Below, piece by piece: positions 35,680 to 44,100 of a stretch of 64,000 bases of DNA. The number at the start of each line of letters is the position of its first letter. The stretch's first letter is position 1. The notes below the pieces were generated by a model. It saw only the letters and a program-made list of their open reading frames with translations. It did not search any database and was not told where the DNA came from. Origin of the DNA: Flaviflexus huanghaiensis (GTDB lineage: Bacteria > Actinomycetota > Actinomycetes > Actinomycetales > Actinomycetaceae); assembly GCF_014118685.1 (NCBI RefSeq), contig NZ_JACFAK010000007.1:1-64000 (forward strand). Reading direction: 5' to 3'. The position numbers were made by a program, and so were the translations under genes.

Positions 35680-36220
35680 GCATAGACCAGCAAGAGCGAT
35701 AAGCCGGTTTCTCTTCCACTCCCACCATGGCGTCGGCTGTCCGCGCGGAATGGCCGAAGCGTGAATAGTGCGGCCGTGACGACCCGGCGGGAGACTGCTT
35801 TACTTCCACTTGTCGGCGGTGCCGCGCTGATCTCCAATCTGCATCCGAGACGCAGAAGAAGCACCAAGGCAGTGTTCAAGAACCTGTTCGGAACAGCATT
35901 CGCGCCGCCCCTCCTATTCGTGGACCCAAAGGTGTCTGGCACAGTTGCGGTTTCCACAAGCGCACCGAACAGGACCCGACCGAGTCTCGCGCCAAAGCTA
36001 GTCGCTGAGCTGTGCCGGACGACTTCTGCTGCGGATACCCCTCCCCACCCCGGACAGTAACCGTGATCCGTGCGCCCACACAGTAGTGGCCCTTCGATTG
36101 GTGTAGCGCCGGTTTGGTGGTATGCGTCGTTGCTGACGTTGACGCGGCCACCGTGTATCCGGGGCTTGGAGGAGAAGACAAACACGTTCTGTCCAATAAG
36201 CCCAATAAGAGGGATGTCAC
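35680..36220. other. gene-free stretch between the DUF4411 gene and tRNA-Ala
   Basis: Open frames in this 540-bp stretch (for example 35761-36060 on the plus strand) have no protein-like composition or ribosome binding site. I see no inverted repeat, integrase fragment or second copy of the tRNA end. It is the right edge of the plastic segment. Confidence 0.4.
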
Positions 36221-36257
36221 CCGAAAAACAAAACTGCCCCGCTCATGCGAGGCAGTT
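36221..36257 (-). terminator. terminator of the tRNA-Ala gene
   Basis: On the minus strand a 7-bp stem (36251-36257 with 36232-36238) and 12-base loop are followed by a T-rich run (TTGTTTTT on that strand). Confidence 0.8.
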
Positions 36258-36267
36258 GTCGTCATCG

Positions 36268-36343
36268 TGGTGGAGCTACGGGGATTCGAACCCCGGACCT
36301 TCTCATTGCGAACGAGACGCGCTACCAACTGCGCCATAGCCCC
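36268..36343 (-). tRNA. tRNA-Ala (anticodon CGC)
   Basis: The 73-base cloverleaf plus an encoded CCA can be folded by eye: acceptor stem GGGGCTA/TAGCTCC with one G-U, D-arm GCGC...GCGC, anticodon stem TCTCG/TGAGA, loop TTCGCAA and T-arm CGGGG-TTCGAAT-CCCCG. The anticodon CGC reads GCG alanine codons, which are frequent in this genome. Confidence 0.95.
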
Positions 36344-36411
36344 TTACGGAGAATAATCTAGCAGAAATCGTGTCCAAAAGATGTATCGGGGTCACGTCTC
36401 GTCGATCACTC

Positions 36412-37419
36412 TCATGCCCTGCGACGAGCCTCAAGAACCTCATCGAAACTGAAGGACGCGATAACGGGGGCGGCGTCTGCAGATGAGGCAGAAGGAGCGT
36501 TCGAGAACTTCTCTCCTGTCTGAATGGGACGGTATGGCACGGGCGCGGTTGGAGCCTCAGCAGGTTCGAATGGCTTGACGGTGCGTCGCGAGAATGTCGG
36601 CTTCGGGGTGTAGCTGGGGGTCGCCGGTTCCCGGCGAGCAGCGGGAGTCGCAACGGCAGCCTTCTTAGCCACCGTTTCTGCCGAAGAGGCGCCTGTTGGT
36701 GCGGACGAAACCGCCGGGCCCGACGCGACCGGCTCAGGAGAGGACGCAGTGGACGCTGACGGAGCTGACGCGGCGGATGCGGTGTCTGCTGACGCGGTGG
36801 TCTGAGCCGATGCTGCGGAGGCACGGCGCGCTTCAGCAACCCTCGGTGGCATCTTCTTCGACGTCTTCGTCTTCCTGTCCTGGATGCGGGCGGCCTGACT
36901 GAGCTTCTCGAGCTTTGCATCGAACTTCGCGATCGCCTGCTGATCCTTCGCGTTGGCCGTTCGGGCCGTATCGAGAATCCGGACGTAGAAGACAGCGACG
37001 CCGACTGTGAGCACCGTCGGGACGATCCCGAGGACGGCTGTCACGCTCGCCGCGACGACAACGATCCAGGCGATGACGGTGAGAAGGATCGCGAAACCGA
37101 CTCCCATTCCCAGTGCCTTCATGCGAGCCGTGCGCTGTGCGACTCGAGCGCGTGCCCGGGCGCGGCTCGTCGCGAGCGTGCGGAGGTTATTGGGATCTAC
37201 CCGGCTCATTCTCGACTCCACTCTTGGAAGGATGGTTCCGCGGTTGGCGGAGCGTGTGGTCGTCCACCGGTCGACAGAGTTGATGACGCGGAGGTTGTGA
37301 GACACGCTCTCTTCAACGGGAGTCGCAAGCGCGACTCTGCTCCGCCAGGAGAGTGCAGGATAAACGACTGTCACCAGGACGATGACGGCCGCAAACAGTG
37401 CGTATCCCTGAATCTCCAC
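36412..37419 (-). CDS. GlpR/SepX-like divisome membrane protein
   Basis: The 335-residue protein (GTG start) has one membrane segment at the N-terminus (about 5-24), a basic stretch rich in Arg (about 70-98) and two more hydrophobic segments (about 100-150). A long low-complexity tail of Ala, Ser, Pro and Thr follows. It stands beside a MoeA-like gene, as does the corynebacterial GlpR (receptor of the gephyrin-like Glp) and streptomycete SepX. That family organises cell division with FtsZ. The assignment rests on gene order and architecture, as the tail is poorly conserved. Confidence 0.7.
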   Translation of the reverse strand: MEIQGYALFAAVIVLVTVVYPALSWRSRVALATPVEESVSHNLRVINSVDRWTTTRSANRGTILPRVESRMSRVDPNNLRTLATSRARARARVAQRTARMKALGMGVGFAILLTVIAWIVVVAASVTAVLGIVPTVLTVGVAVFYVRILDTARTANAKDQQAIAKFDAKLEKLSQAARIQDRKTKTSKKMPPRVAEARRASAASAQTTASADTASAASAPSASTASSPEPVASGPAVSSAPTGASSAETVAKKAAVATPAARREPATPSYTPKPTFSRRTVKPFEPAEAPTAPVPYRPIQTGEKFSNAPSASSADAAPVIASFSFDEVLEARRRA

Positions 37420-37509
37420 ACCCTAAACGTAAAGCGTTCCCCCTGGGCGGATCGGGAGGCCCTGCGGAGTGTCGCCTCTGACATCAGGAGAATTCAAGAT
37501 AAGAGCGCC

Positions 37510-38727
37510 TCAATCGAGAATGAGACAGTTCACCGTGTCGCCGACAGCGACGCTTTCTGTGCCTGCGGGCACCTCTGCGAGCGCATTCGCCCTGATGAGA
37601 CCGTAGAGGAGCTCTTTGCCGGGCATCCCCGTTGGCTCGAATTGATAGCCTTCCGCAGGTCGTCCCGTCACGCGGACGGGCACGTATTCTTCGAGGCCAC
37701 CGGGAGACAACCAGGGCCTCGCCGCCTGTGCTCTGATGCTCCGCCGGTGGACGGTCGAATGCCCAACAGCGCGTCGCAGAGCCGGCCGCACGAAAAGTTC
37801 GTAGCCGATCATCGCTGCGACTGGATTGCCGGGCAGACAGTAGATTGGGATGTCCGCCCCTCCTTCCATGCCGACCGTGCCGGCCCCGTATTGGCGCTCA
37901 GGGGCCATCGCGACCCGGTCGAAGCGGACCTGGCCGAGATCGTAGAGCACTTCTTTGAGAGGACCGGCTCCGGAGATGCCACCGGTCGTGATGAGAACAT
38001 CAGCCCGAACGATGTGGTCCTGTAGCGCGTCACGTAGCTGCGTCTTATCCTCGGGTACCCGAGGAACGCGGAAGACAATCGCACCGAGCTCCTGCACGGC
38101 CGCGGCGAGGCCGAAGGAGTTGGCGTCATACACCGTCCCCGGGTGTCCGGACCGGCCCGGTTCAACGAGTTCATCGCCAATCGACATAATGACCACCCGT
38201 GGCGAGGGGGTGACGGGGACTGCGCCAAGACCCGCCGCCGCGAGAAGCGCAAGCTGTCTGGGTCCGATCCGAGTTCCGGCAGGAAGCGCGACGAGACCGG
38301 CTTCGAGATCTTCTGCTTCAAAGCGGATATTGTCCTCGGGTTGGACGGGCCGGGTGATTGTGACGGTCACGAGGCCGCCGTCTGTCCACTCGAGCGGGAC
38401 GACAGCATCAGCGTCGCGCGGTATGGGGGCGCCGGACGCAACGCGTATCGCCGTGCTCGGCGGAAGGACGTCAATGGAGTCCTGCCCGGACATGATCTCT
38501 CCGGTCACGGGTAGATCGATGGGGTGGGCTTCGCTACAGCCGGTCAGGTCGGAGGCCCGCACGGCATAGCCCGCTACTCCTGCGACATCTGCCGGCGGCA
38601 GGCTCACGGGTGAGATGGCATCAGCGGCCAATACCGAACCGCTGGCGTCAGCCAGTGGAACGTCGAGAACGGGGATCTTTTGTAGGACCGCGAGACAGTC
38701 GTCAATGAATTCGGATACGCGTTTCAC
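37510..38727 (-). CDS. glp: gephyrin-like MoeA homologue (Glp)
   Basis: The 405-residue protein has the four MoeA domains, with molybdopterin-binding motifs IMSIGDELVEPG and TTGGISGAGPLKEVL and the PGNPVAA loop. MoeA inserts molybdate into molybdopterin. Actinobacteria also carry a gephyrin-like paralogue, Glp, which binds FtsZ and a membrane receptor, and this gene occupies that genomic position. The start is GTG, with GGAGG seven bases upstream. No other moco genes are seen nearby, which favours the Glp role. Confidence 0.85.
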   Translation of the reverse strand: MKRVSEFIDDCLAVLQKIPVLDVPLADASGSVLAADAISPVSLPPADVAGVAGYAVRASDLTGCSEAHPIDLPVTGEIMSGQDSIDVLPPSTAIRVASGAPIPRDADAVVPLEWTDGGLVTVTITRPVQPEDNIRFEAEDLEAGLVALPAGTRIGPRQLALLAAAGLGAVPVTPSPRVVIMSIGDELVEPGRSGHPGTVYDANSFGLAAAVQELGAIVFRVPRVPEDKTQLRDALQDHIVRADVLITTGGISGAGPLKEVLYDLGQVRFDRVAMAPERQYGAGTVGMEGGADIPIYCLPGNPVAAMIGYELFVRPALRRAVGHSTVHRRSIRAQAARPWLSPGGLEEYVPVRVTGRPAEGYQFEPTGMPGKELLYGLIRANALAEVPAGTESVAVGDTVNCLILD

Positions 38728-38820
38728 AAAGGGCCTCCTTCAGGCGATTCTAGACCGTGTATCCCCAACTGAGGCACGCGCGGATCGATAAGTTGCTGGA
38801 GGACGTGGGACAATGGCGTC

Positions 38821-39432
38821 ATGATCGCCGGTGAAGTGGCACTGCCTGACATATCCGGCATCGACGTCGTCGATGCGAAACAGCTGATGCGTAGCGCTCT
38901 GCGCACGAGGCGGTCAAAGCTGACCGCTAAAGAGGTCGAGGACTTCAAGGACGGCTTCACAGACTCCATTCTCGAGTTCGCGGGCGACGCGAAGACGGTC
39001 TCCCTCTACGTCTCTGTCAACAACGAGCCGGTAACGTTGCGCGCCCTCGACATTCTGCGCGACCGCGGCGTGCGGGTTTTGCTTCCCAAGCTGGGACCCG
39101 GCCTTGCTCGCATGTGGGCAGAGTTCGGAAAAGGAGGGCTGGCGATCGAGGCTCCGGGCCGACCGCCCTCCCCCATATCCGATGCGCTTCCGAGCGAAAC
39201 CATCGAGGAAGCCGATGCCATCATCGTCCCGGCGCTTGCACTTAACCACCGCGGCATCCGCCTTGGTCAGGGCGGCGGCTGGTACGACCGGATCCTCAAG
39301 CTCAACGTCACTGACAAAGTCGGTGCGCTCATTTATCCGTGGGAACTCGTCTCAGTCCCTCTCCCCCACGATGAGCAGGATGTCTCCATTCCGTGGGCGC
39401 TCCTTCCGGGCGAGATCGTCGAAACGTCCTGA
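38821..39432 (+). CDS. 5-formyltetrahydrofolate cyclo-ligase
   Basis: The 203-residue protein converts 5-formyl-THF to 5,10-methenyl-THF using ATP. The family signature LGQGGGWYDRIL is present near residue 160, and MRSALRTRR at about 20-30 is the N-terminal phosphate-binding region. It is divergent from glp, an arrangement common in actinobacteria. Confidence 0.92.
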   Translation: MIAGEVALPDISGIDVVDAKQLMRSALRTRRSKLTAKEVEDFKDGFTDSILEFAGDAKTVSLYVSVNNEPVTLRALDILRDRGVRVLLPKLGPGLARMWAEFGKGGLAIEAPGRPPSPISDALPSETIEEADAIIVPALALNHRGIRLGQGGGWYDRILKLNVTDKVGALIYPWELVSVPLPHDEQDVSIPWALLPGEIVETS

Positions 39433-39535
39433 CCCCGAATTTCTGCCCGTGTCATCCGCGCCACGCTCGGCACTCTGCCGGGTTTGGGTGCCGTACGATT
39501 GCGTGTGGTCAGACCTTCGTCCATTGGAGTGACAC

Positions 39536-39811
39536 GTGCCCACGTACTCATACCGCTGCAGGACCTGCGGCGATGAATTCGATATCCAGCAGTCATTCTC
39601 TGACGACCCGCTCGCCGTGTGTGAGGCGTGCGGCGGAGAGCTTCGAAAGCTGTTCAATTCCGTCGGTGTTGTCTTCAAAGGCTCCGGTTTCTACCGCAAT
39701 GATGCACGAGGTAGCTCGCCGAGCCTGACCGCGAAGAAGACTGACCCCGCCCCTGCGCCGAAGACTGACGTCCCGGGCCCGGTCACCGCCGCTCCGCCCG
39801 CCGCAAGCTAA
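39536..39811 (+). CDS. FmdB-type zinc-ribbon protein
   Basis: The 91-residue protein (GTG start) has an N-terminal zinc ribbon with Cys8, Cys11, Cys29 and Cys32 (CRTC and CEAC) and the conserved FKGSGFYRND end of the FmdB family. The C-terminal 30 residues are Pro/Ala-rich. The family is thought to be regulatory; its target is unknown. Confidence 0.9.
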   Translation: MPTYSYRCRTCGDEFDIQQSFSDDPLAVCEACGGELRKLFNSVGVVFKGSGFYRNDARGSSPSLTAKKTDPAPAPKTDVPGPVTAAPPAAS

Positions 39812-39941
39812 CATCCGTGAGCTGACGCCTCTCCCAAAGCCGCCAGCAGCTTCGCATTCCACAAGTCACCTGTGCCTCGACCTGTCCACAGGGCAGGGCA
39901 CAGTGCCACCTAGCGGCAACGTCCTCTCCTACGATCGGCGC

Positions 39942-40559
39942 ATGTCCTCTCGGCCGTCTCTTCGTGCAATGCTGTGGCGATGGCGCAGGCTTATCACAGC
40001 CGTGCTCATCGCTCTCTGTCTCGCTCTCCTCGTTGCCTCCATCAGCGCGTCAGGTCGGATCACACCAGTCCAGATGATGGTGGCGGGCCGCGACCTGCCC
40101 GCTGGTCACGTGCTCACCGAGTCGGACGTCCGGTGGATTGAGGCCCCCTCTGGTGCGTTTTCCGGTGATTTGCTCCTGGATGACACGAAAGACAGAAGAC
40201 TTTCGATCGCTGCACCCGAAGGGACTCCGCTGACGACATCGATACTTGTCGGCCCAACGCTCGCCGATTCCGCACCCGACGGAACCGTCGTCATCCCCAT
40301 CGCCCTCTCAACTCCGGCCGAACTCACCCCCGTCGGGTCGGTCGTTGACCTGTGGGTGGCAGATGAAGGAGGAAACGCGCAACTGCTCGCCTCGAGGGCA
40401 ACCATCATGGCGTTCTCGGAAGCGGAGGGGTCGAGCCGGTTCGGTGGCGACGACATCATGCACTCCTATGCTGCGGTCCCCGCTGGGGAGGCTACATTGG
40501 TCCTTGGCATGAGTTCGCAGAGGCCGATCATGGCCGTGCTCAGCAGACAGGGGGAGTAA
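39942..40559 (+). CDS. SAF-domain membrane-anchored protein (CpaB-like)
   Basis: The 205-residue protein has a basic N-terminus, one membrane segment (about 18-38) and an outer SAF domain starting VAGRDLPAGHVLTESDVRW. CpaB-type SAF proteins take part in Flp pilus assembly, but in this common actinobacterial neighbourhood (5-FCL, FmdB, SAF, MscL) no pilus genes occur. The ATG at 39942 gives a normal membrane anchor; a GTG at 39903 is possible. Its stop is directly followed by the mscL start. Confidence 0.82.
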   Translation: MSSRPSLRAMLWRWRRLITAVLIALCLALLVASISASGRITPVQMMVAGRDLPAGHVLTESDVRWIEAPSGAFSGDLLLDDTKDRRLSIAAPEGTPLTTSILVGPTLADSAPDGTVVIPIALSTPAELTPVGSVVDLWVADEGGNAQLLASRATIMAFSEAEGSSRFGGDDIMHSYAAVPAGEATLVLGMSSQRPIMAVLSRQGE

Positions 40560-40949
40560 ATGATCCAGGGTTTCAAAGACTTCATTTCTCGCGGTAACGC
40601 TATCGATCTTGCCGTCGGAGTTGTCATTGGGGCGGCGTTCACTGGCGTTGTCAATGCGATTGTCGACAAGTTCTTTAACCCGCTTGTCGGAGCAATCTTT
40701 GGTGAACCGAACTTCGATGCCGTGGGCCGCTTTGAAATCAACGGCGTCGAGATCTTGCCCGGCGCCATTCTCACCGCGCTCGCGAGCTTCCTGCTCGTCG
40801 CTGTCGCCCTCTACTTCTTTATCGTGCTGCCGATGAATAAGTTGGCTGAGCGGCGGGCAGCTGGCATTGACAAGCCGGAGGCTCCGGCCGAAAACACCGT
40901 GCTCCTCACCGAAATCCGTGACCTGTTGCGCGAGCAGTCGCGGATGTAG
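40560..40949 (+). CDS. mscL: large-conductance mechanosensitive channel MscL
   Basis: The 129-residue protein has the first helix GNAIDLAVGVVIGAAFTGVV, the FFNPL turn, and the second helix (about 68-92) typical of MscL. The channel opens at high membrane tension and protects cells from hypo-osmotic shock. The ATG follows the SAF gene's TAA with no gap. Confidence 0.95.
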   Translation: MIQGFKDFISRGNAIDLAVGVVIGAAFTGVVNAIVDKFFNPLVGAIFGEPNFDAVGRFEINGVEILPGAILTALASFLLVAVALYFFIVLPMNKLAERRAAGIDKPEAPAENTVLLTEIRDLLREQSRM

Positions 40950-40951
40950 TC

Positions 40952-41167
40952 CTACCAGTGGGGCGGCCGCTCGGACAGGATTTCCCGGTCGCGAGCTGAC
41001 AGCCCCTTCTCGGTCACCTTCTTCTTCTCGTCAGGACGATCTGCTGCAGGACGTCCCGGGGCGGGATCGTCCCTGTGGAGGGCCTCTTCTGGAGCCGAGA
41101 TCTCTCCGCGCTCGAGCCGCTCCCGATCCACTCGGGAGAGATAGACGGCGCGGCGACGCTTTCTCAC
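40952..41167 (-). CDS. small charged hypothetical protein
   Basis: The 71-residue frame is coupled by an ATGA overlap to the large helicase-like gene before it. It is rich in Arg, Glu and Asp (RVDRERLERGEI, GLSARDREILSERPP) and has no membrane segment. No family recognised. Coupling is the main support for its being real. Confidence 0.55.
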   Translation of the reverse strand: MRKRRRAVYLSRVDRERLERGEISAPEEALHRDDPAPGRPAADRPDEKKKVTEKGLSARDREILSERPPHW

Positions 41168-44100
41168 AGCTCTGGCTTCGTCGATGGCCCAGCCGTCTGG
41201 CGGCGGACGACGTTGCGCAGCACAACATCGACCTGGATGCCGCGGCGACGCAGGTCGAGTTCGGAGCGTAGCTCCTCCACCACCTCATCCTCGCTTCGGT
41301 AGATGCCATCACTCATGATCCACGTGACGAGCTCATCGAGTTGGTCGTCCGAGTAAGCCGCGAGCGGCATGCCGGGCGACACCTTCGGCCGGGGTCCGCG
41401 AGGAAGTCGCTCGTGGTCGAGATCGTCATCAATCGTGTCGGTGTCGAGGTGCGCAGGGAGCGGGCGGCTCGTTCGCGCGTGAGCTGCCGCTTCTCGCACA
41501 TCATCCCGCACAGCATCCACGGCAGCGATGATCCGGTTGACCTCGTTCTGCGGCTCGAAGAACACTGATGTCGTGACCGTGGGCACAACTCGCCAGCCGC
41601 GCTCCGACAGCATCGCCGGCCAGAACTGGTCTCGGCGGCGGAGTGATTTCTCAGCCGCATACGTCTCGTCATCGAGTGTGACGGCGACAGCCCAGGTCCC
41701 GGGAATGTCGGGATGGCCTGCGACGAGCGGGATGGGAAGCGAGCCGCTGCGAGAATATCCTGCCTTCGCATCGTAACCACGGTCTCGTAGCCGGGCGACA
41801 AGGTCCGCGATAAGGGCCATGGGCTGGGTGTCCTCTGCCGTTGTCGCGCGGTTGTGCCTAAAGGCTTCGAGCAGGTCGACGAGAAGGATGGAGCCGGGGG
41901 CACCCAGTCGGCTGCGGTCGATGTCAGACGCTTCGAAGGACGATATGACGGTGAGCGACTTCCTCGGAGCTTCAAGCGCACTCACAAGACCCTCGACTCC
42001 CGCCTCTGTGGACAGATTGCCGAACGAATGGAGGACTCGCCCGTGAACCGTCTTGCCGAGGCCGACCGTGAGGATGATGTGATCGCGTCGCAACGTGCCC
42101 GCCGACAGCGCATCGACCACAGCAAACGGCTCTCGGACCGTCGGGTCAGTGAGCGCCGCCAGAGCGGATGAGGTGCGTGCGACCGCGCGGGCTGCGGTGC
42201 GAATGCGTTCGGCATGGACGGCGTTGAGAGCGATGACGCCGATCGACTCCTCGGGCCGGGACAGGGCAAGATCAACGACCGCCTCGACGACTGCATCGAC
42301 TTCCTTCTCCGGCCCCTCAACGAGGCCCGAGCGCGGGCTCGGAACGCCCGTACCCTCGACGACGATGAGCCGCGGGGCGGGGCGGGTAGGCGCACCTGGA
42401 TATACCCGGAGATTGGGTGAGAAGTCGTTGTCCGCGAGGAAACGGGCCGTGATTTCATCGTGGCGCGACGAGTGGGTCGGCAAGCTCGCCACGGGAAGAG
42501 CCTGTGACAGCGCAGACACGGCTTCACCGAGACCCTGAGCCCTGCCACAGGCCACAACGGTCCGTCCACGCAAGAGCGACGGGACGAGCTGGGCAAGCTC
42601 GATCGAATCAATGCCATCAAGAATGACAAGGTCTGCCCATTCCATCGGCGGAATGTATTGAGCAACCGTCACCGCGCTCATCGCCCATATCGGGCGCGCG
42701 GCCCGGAGGATGTCACCATGCTTGGCGATTGCCTCCCGCAGTCCTGCGGCATCGTGTTCCGCGAGGACGGCATCGACCTCGAGGGTCTCGTCCTTCTTTT
42801 TCGTGATCGTTGCGCGCATGGAGGCGATGATGGCGCGAGAGATGTAGTCGGGCATCGACCCGACATGTTCGCGGTCCTGGCGCACGACAGATGCGACGAG
42901 GTCGTTTGCCCGGCTCCCTGCCCCAGCCGCGAGCGCCGGCGTCGTGGAGAACATGAGCTCAAACACCGATGCAAGGTAGGCCGCATATAGCTCGGTTCCC
43001 GCGCGCTCGGGGTTCACGTCCCTCTGCCGCAGGTCGTCGAACAGCTCGGTCAGACCCGAGGTGTCGATCTGTTTGCGCAACTCGTTGCGCCGCGGCAAAT
43101 CAGCGAGATCTCCGGACTCTCGGGCGAGTGCCTGGCACCGCTTTCGCAGGTCGATGAGGCTCATTGACGTGAGCTCCCCGCCGTCCGGGAGGACGTCAGC
43201 CAGTTCGTCAACTTCGGCCCGTACGTCGCCGTACGTGCCTCGAAGCTGGTCAACCCCGTCGGGGATCGATGGCCATGACCCCGGCTCGGAGTGAAGGCGC
43301 CACTTCTCGCGTTCACGTTGGACCTGTGACAGCGCGGTGTGAAGGTCGGGCACCTCCTGACCGGGCCGGACCATGTCCCGGGCTTCCTTCTTCAGACGCC
43401 TGCGCTCAGACATCTTCATGACCGCTCCATGTTCGTTACGCCATTCCTTCGAGGCGGTCGCGATGATCATGTCCGTGACGGAGCGTTCATAGATGTGTGG
43501 TCGGAACGTATCCAGTGTGTCCGACACGTCGGACAGGAGCTCAAGCTGGGCCGCCCACGCGTCGAGGCTCTCCGCGCGGCGCAGGCCAGTCTCGGCAGCT
43601 GCCCGCTGGACTTGGTCCATGAGGGCGGGAAGGCTGATGTCGGCCACATGGGTGACACGTTCGTGAATCGCTGCGGCTTGCTCGTCCGAGTAGATGGTCG
43701 AGCCCGCCCACGGATTTGCTTGCGAAGCCCGAGCATCTAGCCTGAGCGCCTCATCGAGGAGCGAGGCAGCCTCACCTCGCCTTTCCTCATCGGCCAACTG
43801 GCCGACAACGGATTCACCGAGGCGGATCTTTGTCACGGACCCGCCCTCCTCGAGTGACATCTCGGCGATCTGGATGAGGAGTTGATGGGCAGAAACGCCC
43901 CACTTTGGGGAGGTCTCGTGGAGTGCAGACATGAACTCTGCGAGGCGCTCCCGGTCGGCCTCGAGCTGAGCGTTACGCTCGGTGGCGGCCTCGCTGTCGA
44001 GGACGGGCGACTTCTGTCTCAGACCGGCCCGGAGTCGAAGGGGGACCTCGGAGATTGTCGAGAAATCCGCGAGCGCTTCCCCGAGTTGCAGACGCTCCAA

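Noticed and set aside
35761-36060. Open frame of 99 residues before tRNA-Ala
   Set aside because: No start signal, no homology recognised, mixed composition.
29665-36343. Second copy of the tRNA-Ala 3' end as an attachment site
   Set aside because: Looked for the TTCGAATCCCCG core in the segment and did not find it.
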